In this document: positions 25,351 to 32,124 of the stretch, piece after piece | Numbering within the stretch: position 1 is the stretch's first letter | How the letters are laid out: the number at the start of each line of letters is the position of its first letter | Assembly (NCBI RefSeq): GCF_030372105.1 | Contig: NZ_JAUDBQ010000020.1 | Location: forward strand, 1-53,499 | Direction: 5' to 3' | Length of the DNA stretch: 53,499 nucleotides | DNA from: Cellulomonas cellasea | GTDB lineage: Bacteria > Actinomycetota > Actinomycetes > Actinomycetales > Cellulomonadaceae | Program-made: the position numbers and the translations under genes | The notes under the pieces: model-generated | What the model was told of the DNA's origin: nothing | Seen by the model: only the letters and a program-made list of their open reading frames with translations | The model's database searches: none

Positions 25351-25797
25351 ATGCCGCCCCGAGCGCACCCCCCGACCTCCGCCGAGTCGCCCCCGGCACC
25401 CTCCGCACGGGCGACGGCGCACCGCAGGGTCGCCACCGCCGCCGGAGCCCTGGCGCTGATCGTGCTGCTCGCCGTCGGCTGGCCAGTCGCCCAACGGATG
25501 ATGTTCGACGCCACCGCCCAGCCTGGCTGGGCGGTGGTGCAGGGCTCCATCGGCGGCGAGGTGCGCGCCGTGCACGACTCCGACCCCGAGGGCCCGACCT
25601 TCGCCCTCGACCTGGGCTCCACTCCCGCGTCGCCAGGCCAGCGGGTGGCAGTGCGCTACGACCCGGACGATCTGCAGCGCGTCGTCCCGGCCGCGAGCTC
25701 GGTGTGGAGCGCGCCGATGCTGGCCGGCGCGGTGCTGGGCCCGGCACTGGCCGCCGTCGCGATCGGCGCCGCGATGCGCGGGCGACGAGGACACTGA
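25351..25797 (+). CDS. DUF3592-like two-helix membrane protein
   Basis: A 148-residue protein with two membrane helices (GALALIVLLAVGWPVAQRMMF and MLAGAVLGPALAAVAIGAAM) flanking an extracytoplasmic domain that ends in PGQRVAVRYDPDDLQRVVPA, which resembles the VxYDPxDP motif of DUF3592 proteins. ATG 25351 with AGGA seven bases upstream is preferred; in-frame ATGs at 25321 and 25288 would add proline/arginine-rich residues. Function unknown. It is convergent with the nucleotidyltransferase gene four bases away. Confidence 0.7.
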   Translation: MPPRAHPPTSAESPPAPSARATAHRRVATAAGALALIVLLAVGWPVAQRMMFDATAQPGWAVVQGSIGGEVRAVHDSDPEGPTFALDLGSTPASPGQRVAVRYDPDDLQRVVPAASSVWSAPMLAGAVLGPALAAVAIGAAMRGRRGH

Positions 25798-25801
25798 CCG
25801 C

Positions 25802-26380
25802 TCAACTCCGCGGCGCCGCCACCCCGAGCTCGTCGAGCAAGAAGAGGAACGCCCGGGCGTACGGGTGCTCGCGGACCTCGGCGGCCAACCGGTCCCAGTC
25901 GACCTGCTCGCGCAGGGCCCGGGCGATCGGCAGCAGCCGCGTGTAGTCGCAGAAGTGCTCGCCCAGCACCCGCAGCTTCGCGGACAGCACGTCGGTGGCG
26001 TCCATCACCGGCATCCGCACGGCCAGCACCTCGATCACGTCGGAGCGGGCCAGCATCTCGGGGGTGACCGGCTCGCCCACCATCCGGAAGATGACGTCCA
26101 CCAGGGCGCCCCGCCGGTAGGCCTTGAACAGCCAGTCCTCAGCGGGCTCCCGCACGTCCAGGCCCGCGGCGGCGATCACCGCCTTCGCGCGCTCGACATC
26201 CGCCTCCGCGATGGCGAAGTCCGCGTCATGGCTGGGCTCCGGCGCCCCGCGGGCCCAGGCCGCGTACCCGCCCACGAGGGCGAACGGGATGCCCGCGCGG
26301 CCCAGCGCGACGGCTGTGCGGCGCAGCCCGTCCTGCAGGTCGTCGCGCGGCCCGCCCTCGGGTTCGGCGCCGTCCGTCAT
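25802..26380 (-). CDS. nucleotidyltransferase-fold protein
   Basis: A 192-residue protein of the nucleotidyltransferase superfamily (AbiEii / DUF6036-like). The core is FALVGGYAAWARGAPEPSHDADFAI, where the two Asp of HDADFAI occupy the metal-binding position, with a further Asp in LVDVIFRM. A helical C-terminal part follows. ATG 26380 lacks a clear ribosome-binding site. No antitoxin gene is adjacent, so a toxin role is not supported; chromosomal orphans of this family are common in actinobacteria. It diverges from the EEP gene across 57 bases that include the palindrome GTGTACAC. Confidence 0.8.
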   Translation of the reverse strand: MTDGAEPEGGPRDDLQDGLRRTAVALGRAGIPFALVGGYAAWARGAPEPSHDADFAIAEADVERAKAVIAAAGLDVREPAEDWLFKAYRRGALVDVIFRMVGEPVTPEMLARSDVIEVLAVRMPVMDATDVLSAKLRVLGEHFCDYTRLLPIARALREQVDWDRLAAEVREHPYARAFLFLLDELGVAAPRS

Positions 26381-26437
26381 GAGGCGTGTGTACACGACAG
26401 CGCGCGCCCGCGCAGCGTGGACAGGACAATCGAGCCG

Positions 26438-27217
26438 ATGCGCCTCGCGACCTTCAACATCCTGCATGGACGCTCCCCGACCGACGGCCGGGTGGACCTC
26501 GACCGCCTCAGGTCGGCTGTGCGCGCCCTCGACGCGGACGTCCTGGCGCTCCAGGAGGTCGACCGCGACCAGCCCCGATCCCACGGCGCCGACCTCACGG
26601 CGGTGGCCGCCGAGGCCATGGGCGCCGACGAGCACCGGTTCGTCGCGACGATGCACGGCGAGCCCGGGGTGTGGTCGGCGGCGACGGGCGACGAGCAACC
26701 CGCCGCGTCGAGTTACGGCATCGCGCTGCTCAGCCGCCTGCCGGTGCTGTCCTGGCAGGTTGTGGCGCTGCCCGCGCTGCGGGGGCGCGCGCCGGTGCAG
26801 TTCCCGGGCGCCCGGCTGCCCGCGCTGGTGCGGGACGAGGCCCGGGCCGCGGTGCTCGCGGCCGTCAGCACCCCGCAGGGCCCGCTGACGGTCGTCGCGA
26901 CGCACCTGACGTTCATCCCGGGCTGGAACGTGGTCCAGTTGCGCCGACTGGTGCGGGCGCTGCGCCGTCAGCCGCGTCCGCTCGTGCTGCTGGGCGACCT
27001 GAACCTCGACCCGCGGCGCGCGGCGCAGGCCTCGGGGATGCGCGCCTTGGCCCACGCGGCGACCTTCCCGTCGCAGTCACCGCAGCGGCAGCTCGACCAC
27101 ATCCTGGCCGACGGCCCGGTGGCCGCCGACGGCGCCGCGGCGTCGCTCGACCTGGGGCTGTCCGACCACCGCGCGCTGGCGGTGGACGTGCGCGTCAGTC
27201 CTGGTTCTCCACGGTGA
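26438..27217 (+). CDS. endonuclease/exonuclease/phosphatase family hydrolase
   Basis: A 259-residue cytoplasmic EEP-superfamily enzyme (phosphodiesterase or sphingomyelinase-like fold). Conserved residues: Asn in ATFNILHG, Glu in LALQEVDRD, Asp/Asn in LLGDLNLDP and the terminal SDHRALAVDV with the catalytic His. THLTF gives the additional His. ATG 26438 starts at the first strand. Its last 23 bases overlap the end of the convergent RsbW-like gene. The substrate is unknown. Confidence 0.88.
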   Translation: MRLATFNILHGRSPTDGRVDLDRLRSAVRALDADVLALQEVDRDQPRSHGADLTAVAAEAMGADEHRFVATMHGEPGVWSAATGDEQPAASSYGIALLSRLPVLSWQVVALPALRGRAPVQFPGARLPALVRDEARAAVLAAVSTPQGPLTVVATHLTFIPGWNVVQLRRLVRALRRQPRPLVLLGDLNLDPRRAAQASGMRALAHAATFPSQSPQRQLDHILADGPVAADGAAASLDLGLSDHRALAVDVRVSPGSPR

Positions 27218-27638
27218 ACCACACCGTCTTGCCGCCGTCGTCCAGTCGCTCGACGCCCCACGCGGAGGACAGCGTCGCCACCAGTGCCATGCCGCGCCCG
27301 TTCGGGTCGGTGGGCTGCGGGCGGCGCACCCGTGGGCGGGTCGGGCTCTCATCCGTGACCTCGACGCGGACCTCGTCCTGGTAGATCCGCACGTGCACGC
27401 GGATCTCCCCGTCGGACGGCCCGTGCAGCACGGCGTTCGCGACCAGCTCGCCGGCGAGCAGCTCCACGACCTGGTTCGACGCGCCGTGCACGCCCGCCGC
27501 CGCGACGGCCCGCATGATCCAGTGCCGGGCCGCTCGAGGCGCCGAGCGCTCGGCTCGAAGGACCAGCTCGCCGGTCTCGGCGAGGGCCTCCCTGCGCCGC
27601 ACGCTGCCGGCACTGCGTAGCTCTCGGACGTCGCCCAC
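27195..27638 (-). CDS. RsbW-like ATP-binding protein (HATPase)
   Basis: A 147-residue single-domain GHKL ATPase like anti-sigma kinases of the RsbW/SpoIIAB type. N box: ELLAGELVANAVLHG; G1: VEVTDESPTRP; G2: PNGRGMALVATL. It starts at GTG 27638. The partners (a sigma factor or anti-anti-sigma STAS protein) are not adjacent; such orphan ATPases are numerous in actinobacteria. The 3' end overlaps the convergent EEP gene by 23 bases. Confidence 0.87.
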   Translation of the reverse strand: MGDVRELRSAGSVRRREALAETGELVLRAERSAPRAARHWIMRAVAAAGVHGASNQVVELLAGELVANAVLHGPSDGEIRVHVRIYQDEVRVEVTDESPTRPRVRRPQPTDPNGRGMALVATLSSAWGVERLDDGGKTVWFTVENQD

Positions 27639-27724
27639 CGGTCCACTGTGCCCGACGCATGGACCGTCTGCCGGGTGAACAGCGCCCTGGATCTGTACTC
27701 GTGTCCAGGTCGCGCCACCCCAGT

Positions 27725-27748
27725 GGGAGGATTTGCCCGACTCCTCCC
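27725..27748. promoter_or_regulatory. inverted repeat upstream of the MFS gene
   Basis: GGGAGGA (27725-27731) and TCCTCCC (27742-27748) form a 7-bp inverted repeat in the 224-base gap before the MFS start. It could be an operator for a drug-responsive regulator or a leader hairpin. I see nothing else distinct in this gap. Confidence 0.35.
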
Positions 27749-27862
27749 GCTATCGCCGTGGGAGCCCTCTCACCAGGCACGTTCACCCACACGGCCCCTA
27801 ACCTGACGAGACCCGGACGGCCCAGGCCCGCCGGGACGCGACCACGACGGCGAGGAGCGGGC

Positions 27863-29290
27863 ATGGCGTCCGATGCGCTCGTGTACGGCACCGCACGCGC
27901 CCGATGGGTGCTGCTCGCCACGGTGCTCGGCTCGGCCGTGGCGTTCATCGACGCCACCGTCGTGACCATCGCCCTGCCGCACATCGGCAGCGAGCTCGAC
28001 GCGGGCACCGCCGACCTCCAGTGGACCGTCAACGGGTACGCGTTGACGCTCGCCGCCTTCTTGCTGCTCGGCGGCTCCCTCGGCGACAGGCTCGGGCGGC
28101 GGCGGATGTTCCTGGTCGGCGTGGTGTGGTTCGCCGCCGGATCGGCCCTGTGCGGGTTCGCGCCGAACATCGGGACGCTGATCGGGGCCCGCGTGCTGCA
28201 AGGCGTCGGCGGGGCGCTGCTCACCCCCGGCTCCCTGTCCATCCTGCAGGCGTCCTTCGACGAGCAGGACCGGGGCAAGGCCATCGGGGCGTGGTCCGGG
28301 CTGGGCGGCATCGCCGGCGCGGCGGCGCCCTTCCTGGGCGGCTGGATCGTGGACGTGGCGAGCTGGCGCTGGATCTTCTTCATCAACCTGCCGCTGACGG
28401 CCCTGGTGGTGGCGGTCACGCTGCGCCACGTCCCGGAGTCCCGCAACCCGCAGGCCGCCCAGTCGCTCGATGTGGGCGGCACGCTGCTCGGCGCGGTGGG
28501 GCTCGCGGGCCTCACCTACGGGTTCACCGCCTGGCCGGCCTACGGGCCCACCGACCTGCGGGTGGCGGGCTCGTTGGCCGTGGCCATCGTCGCGCTCGCC
28601 GCCTTCCTCCTGGTCGAGCGACGGACAGCGCATCCGCTGCTGCCCCTGCGACTATTCCGCTGGCGCCCGTTCAGCGGCACCAACGCCGCGACGTTCCTGG
28701 TGTACGCGGCGCTCGGCGGGGTGTTCTTCTTCCTGGTGGTGACGCTGCAGGTCGTCTCCGGGTACAGCGCGCTGGCCGCGGGCCTCGCCCCGCTGCCCGT
28801 GACGGTGCTGATGCTGCTGCTCTCGCCGCGCGCCGGCGCGCTGGGCACCCGCATCGGCCCCCGGCTGCCCATGACCCTGGGGCCGCTCGGCTGCGGGGCG
28901 GGGGTGCTGCTGCTCGCCGGCGCGGGTCCCCACGCCCCCTACCTGACGGCGGTGCTCCCCGGGGTGGTCGTGCTGGGCCTCGGGCTGTCGCTGACCGTGG
29001 CGCCACTCACCTCGACGGCGCTCTCCTCGGCGCCGGACCACCTGGCGGGGGTCGCCAGCGGCGTCAACAACGCCGTGGCCCGGATCGCGAGCCTGCTGGT
29101 CATCGCCGTGCTGCCGCTGGTGGCGGGCGTGGGCAGCAGCCTCAACGACGCGGCCACGCTCGCCCCCGCCTACCGGACGGCGATGTTCGTGTGCGCGGGG
29201 CTGATGGCCGGCGGGGCCCTGATCGCCTGGTGGACAGTGCCTGGGACCGCCGCTGGCGCACGGCCATCGCCGGGGCTGTCGGCGGCATGA
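27863..29290 (+). CDS. MFS drug exporter, DHA2 (14-helix) family
   Basis: A 475-residue proton-driven efflux pump of the EmrB/QacA type. About 14 hydrophobic helices are predicted. DHA2 signatures include AFIDATVVTIALPHIG in helix 1, LGDRLGRRRMF (motif A) after helix 2, and RVLQGVGGALLTPGSLSI (motifs B/C region). GAGGAG precedes ATG 27863. The next gene starts within its stop codon. The exported compound cannot be predicted; no regulator gene is adjacent. Confidence 0.93.
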   Translation: MASDALVYGTARARWVLLATVLGSAVAFIDATVVTIALPHIGSELDAGTADLQWTVNGYALTLAAFLLLGGSLGDRLGRRRMFLVGVVWFAAGSALCGFAPNIGTLIGARVLQGVGGALLTPGSLSILQASFDEQDRGKAIGAWSGLGGIAGAAAPFLGGWIVDVASWRWIFFINLPLTALVVAVTLRHVPESRNPQAAQSLDVGGTLLGAVGLAGLTYGFTAWPAYGPTDLRVAGSLAVAIVALAAFLLVERRTAHPLLPLRLFRWRPFSGTNAATFLVYAALGGVFFFLVVTLQVVSGYSALAAGLAPLPVTVLMLLLSPRAGALGTRIGPRLPMTLGPLGCGAGVLLLAGAGPHAPYLTAVLPGVVVLGLGLSLTVAPLTSTALSSAPDHLAGVASGVNNAVARIASLLVIAVLPLVAGVGSSLNDAATLAPAYRTAMFVCAGLMAGGALIAWWTVPGTAAGARPSPGLSAA

Positions 29291-29553
29291 GCGACGATGG
29301 GCGGGTGCCCGACTACCTCGCCCGCATCACCGTCCAGGACGTCCCCGACGAGGCGGTGCGCGCCGGCATGGCCGACGCCCTCGGCGCCAGCGGCGACGAC
29401 CACCCCGATGGGCTCGGCCCCGACGGCGGCGCCGTGGCCTTCGAGGTCCCCGGCGAGGCCCCCGACCTCGCCACCGCGCTGGACGCCGCGCACCGGCACG
29501 CCGCCGAGGTGCTCGACGGGTTCGTGTGGGAGGTGGAGGTGGACCCGCGCTGA
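29287..29553 (+). CDS. small hypothetical protein coupled to the MFS gene
   Basis: An 88-residue acidic protein (MSDDGRVPDYLARITVQDVPDE) whose ATG overlaps the stop of the exporter (ATGA), so it is translated in coupling. It has no membrane segment. The alternating beta/alpha pattern (ARITVQDVPDEAVRAGMADAL, VAFEVPGEAPDLATALDAAHRHA) suggests a small ferredoxin-like fold. I do not recognise a family. Confidence 0.7.
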   Translation: MSDDGRVPDYLARITVQDVPDEAVRAGMADALGASGDDHPDGLGPDGGAVAFEVPGEAPDLATALDAAHRHAAEVLDGFVWEVEVDPR

Positions 29554-29583
29554 GCCCGCGCAGACGCTGAGCCCGAGCAGACG

Positions 29584-29651
29584 CTGAGCCGGCTGCGCGT
29601 CCGCACCGGGGAGTCCCCCCGACCCCCGGTGCGGACGGGCAGCCGGCTCAG
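29584..29651. terminator. large bidirectional terminator
   Basis: Two stacked helices: CTGAGCCGGCTGC (29584-29596) with 29639-29651, and GTCCGCACCGGGG (29599-29611) with 29624-29636. It separates the convergent MFS unit and ammonium-channel gene. Confidence 0.85.
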
Positions 29652-29685
29652 AGCCGCGCTGGCCCGGCGAGTCGCCCTGGCTCCT

Positions 29686-31302
29686 TCACCCGATGTCGAT
29701 GTCCTGCCGGTACACCGACGCCGGGTCGACGCCGAAGCGGTGCACGAGCTGGGCCACCACAGCGGCGGCATGCGCGTCGTCCGCCACCGCCTGCACGCGC
29801 AGCCGCTCGCGGAAGTCCACCCGCTGGTAACGCCCCCGGAAGGACTCGACCACCGGCGTCGCGGAGTACACGGCGGCCTCGGACAGCACGATCGACTCGG
29901 CGCCCGCGGCGAGGAGCGCGTCGCGCAGCTCGTCGACCCGGCCGGCGTCCACCAGCGCGGTGACGAGCTGGCGCCCGGCGCGCCGACGCCGCCGGCCGCT
30001 CGCCGCCACCACCGGCACTGGCCGCGGGTCGCCGGCGCCGTGTCCGGCGGACTCCATCTCGGAGGCGGCCACGCCGCTGAGCGCGTACGCCGCCGCGCCC
30101 TGCTGCGCGCGGTCCAGGTCGCCCTGCTCGTCGAGCGGGACCCGCAGGCCCACCGTCACGTTGACCAGTGCGGCGATCACCCAGCTCAGCACGAAGGAGA
30201 AGACGACCACGCTGACGATCGCGATCACCTGGTCGCCCAGCAGCGCGCCGCCTCCGCCGTTGAACAGCCCGTCCGCGCTGATCGGGTTGATCGCGCTGTC
30301 CGCGAAGAACCCGAGCAGGAACGAGCCGAGGATGCCGCCGGTGAAGTGCACGGCGATCACGTCGAGCGCGTCGTCGTAGCCGAGCCGGAACTTCACGCGC
30401 ACGGCGAGGTTGCACACCAGGCCGGCGATGACGCCGATGAGGATCGCCGCCCCGGTGCTCACGTAACCCGCGCAGGGCGTCACCGTCGCCAGGCCCGCCA
30501 CCGCGCCGGACGCCGCGCCGACGAGCGTCGAGTGCCCGCTGGTGAGCCGCTCGAGCAGCAGCCACGCGCACATCGCCCCGGCGGCCGCCACATGCGTGTT
30601 CATGAGCGCCTGCGCGGCGATCCCGTCAGCCTGCAGCCCATCCCCCGCGTTGAAGCCGAACCACCCGAACCACAGGATGCCCGCGCCCGCCAGCATCAGC
30701 GGCAGGTTGCTGGGCGATGACGAGACGTGCGGCCAGCCGCGCCGCCGGCCGACCACCAGCAGCACCGCGAGCGCCGCGGCCCCTGCCGACGCGTGCACCA
30801 CCATCCCGCCGGCCCAGTCCTGCGCGCCCATCGCCGTGAGCCAGCCTTTGGGGTGCCACAGCCACCGGGCGACCTGCGGGTACACGGCCAGCGACCACAG
30901 CGCGAGGAACACCACCCAGCCCAGCATCTTGAGCCGGCCGGCGGTGGCGCCCGTGAGCAACGCGGGTGTGATGACGGCGAACATCATCTGGTAGGCGACG
31001 AAGGCCAGCACGGGGATGGTGACGCCCGCGGCGACGGTGTGGAACTGCGGCTGCTCGACGTCCAGCAGCGCCGTCGCGTCGAAGGCCCCCAGGTACTTGG
31101 TGCCCTCGTTGCTGAAGGCCAGCGTGTACCCCAGCAGCACCCAGGTCAGCGAGATGACGCCCAGCGGCACGGTGTTCTGCAGCATCATCGCCAGCGTGTT
31201 GCGCGAGCGCGCCATGCCGCCGTAGAACATCGCCAGGCCCGGGGTCATGAACAGCACGAGGGCAGCGCACACCAGCACCCATGCGGTGTCTGCCTCGTTC
31301 AT
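29686..31302 (-). CDS. amt: ammonium channel (Amt) fused to a degenerate PII domain
   Basis: A 538-residue fusion. Residues ~1-410 are an Amt/Rh ammonium channel with eleven helices. The conserved Asp lies in AQDWAGG, the twin histidines in GGMVVHASAG and IAVHFTGG, and the Phe gate region in WFGWFGFNAGDG. After a linker with basic stretches (GRRRRRAGR), residues ~445-538 match GlnB/GlnK: QLVTALVDAGRVDELRDAL, then a T-loop-like segment ending FRGRYQRVDF (compare YRGAEYMVDF), then RLRVQAVADD. The B-loop GKIGDGK of true PII proteins is missing (HRFGVDPASVY instead) and so is the C-terminal tail. ATG 31302 has GGGGAGG. No separate glnK or glnD is in the window. Confidence 0.92.
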   Translation of the reverse strand: MNEADTAWVLVCAALVLFMTPGLAMFYGGMARSRNTLAMMLQNTVPLGVISLTWVLLGYTLAFSNEGTKYLGAFDATALLDVEQPQFHTVAAGVTIPVLAFVAYQMMFAVITPALLTGATAGRLKMLGWVVFLALWSLAVYPQVARWLWHPKGWLTAMGAQDWAGGMVVHASAGAAALAVLLVVGRRRGWPHVSSSPSNLPLMLAGAGILWFGWFGFNAGDGLQADGIAAQALMNTHVAAAGAMCAWLLLERLTSGHSTLVGAASGAVAGLATVTPCAGYVSTGAAILIGVIAGLVCNLAVRVKFRLGYDDALDVIAVHFTGGILGSFLLGFFADSAINPISADGLFNGGGGALLGDQVIAIVSVVVFSFVLSWVIAALVNVTVGLRVPLDEQGDLDRAQQGAAAYALSGVAASEMESAGHGAGDPRPVPVVAASGRRRRRAGRQLVTALVDAGRVDELRDALLAAGAESIVLSEAAVYSATPVVESFRGRYQRVDFRERLRVQAVADDAHAAAVVAQLVHRFGVDPASVYRQDIDIG

Positions 31303-31434
31303 GTCGCAGCCTCCCCGAGAGCGTGCCCCCGCCGCTCTGCTCGGGCCCCGGCGGCGGTCTCCCGCGCCTGCGCCCTCTGCTGCGAATGTAAACGAGTGGG
31401 ACATAGGCCGCGATTCGACCCGGCCCGGCCCGGG

Positions 31435-31725
31435 TCAGCGCACGGGCGTCCACCGCGGTCCGGCGCGACGGTCGAGCGTCGGGCGGATCGTGTGGCCGAG
31501 GCCGTCGACGGTGGCGACCACGTGCTGGCCCACCGCGAGCGCGTGCTCGTCGTCCGGGACGGTGAACCGCACGCTGATCCGCGCCTCGCCATGCGTGACT
31601 GCGAGGTCGGAGGCCTCGACCGTGGAGAGCTCGCGCGCGGCGGCGGCGGCCGTGGGCAGGACGCCGGCCGGGTCGACGCCAGGGCGCAGCAGTCCGACGC
31701 CGATCGAGACGCGGTAGGAGGGCAT
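31435..31725 (-). CDS. small hypothetical protein
   Basis: A 96-residue protein (MPSYRVSIGVGLLRPGV...) with a beta-alpha-beta pattern: SYRVSIGVG, an Ala-rich helix, then ARISVRFTVPDDEHALAVGQHVVATVDG. It is soluble, has no signal peptide and belongs to no family I recognise. ATG 31725. It lies between the ammonium channel and the small gene before the LAL regulator and has no obvious partner. Confidence 0.65.
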   Translation of the reverse strand: MPSYRVSIGVGLLRPGVDPAGVLPTAAAAARELSTVEASDLAVTHGEARISVRFTVPDDEHALAVGQHVVATVDGLGHTIRPTLDRRAGPRWTPVR

Positions 31726-31890
31726 GGGCGTCCACCGTACGCGCCCCGACGCCTTCTCTGAGGCGCCTCAGACCGCTGCCCGACGACGCCGCCCCGGCAA
31801 GACCCGTCATCTGACTGATCCGTCGGCCCGGGCCTCAGGGCCACTGTGCGAGACGCGGAAGAAGGCGCGCATCGGACACAGGAGAAGGCG

Positions 31891-32124
31891 ATGAACGACA
31901 TGTGGGGGCAGGGCTTGGAGGCCGAGCTGGCGTACCGGCGGGAGCGGATGCTCGCGGACCTGGTGGGCATCGGCGGGCGCCCGTGGGGCAGGGACGACGA
32001 GGGCGGCGTCATCGGGCGGAGGGTGGTCGAGGTGGGGCTGCTCGCCCGGGTCCGCCGTGCGGTCCGGCGGGCCGGGCGTGGGTGGGGCCTGACAAGATCG
32101 GGGACATGGGCCGCACCTCGATGA
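31891..32124 (+). CDS. small arginine-rich protein preceding the LAL regulator
   Basis: A 77-residue protein with an amphipathic N-terminus (MNDMWGQGLEAELAYRRERM) and a strongly basic C-terminus (ARVRRAVRRAGRGWG). AGGAG sits seven bases before ATG 31891, a good initiation signal. Its last 19 bases overlap the first ATG of the LuxR-type regulator, so it may serve as a leader that couples translation of the large gene. No family recognised. Confidence 0.65.
   Translation: MNDMWGQGLEAELAYRRERMLADLVGIGGRPWGRDDEGGVIGRRVVEVGLLARVRRAVRRAGRGWGLTRSGTWAAPR

Noticed and set aside
25802-26380. Abortive-infection toxin (AbiEii type)
   Set aside because: Nucleotidyltransferase fold is visible but no AbiEi-like antitoxin gene adjoins, and the surroundings are ordinary chromosomal genes.
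31303-31434. GlnR or AmtR box before the ammonium channel
   Set aside because: GTAAACGAGTGGGACA only partly fits GTNAC-N6-GNNAC; too weak to list.
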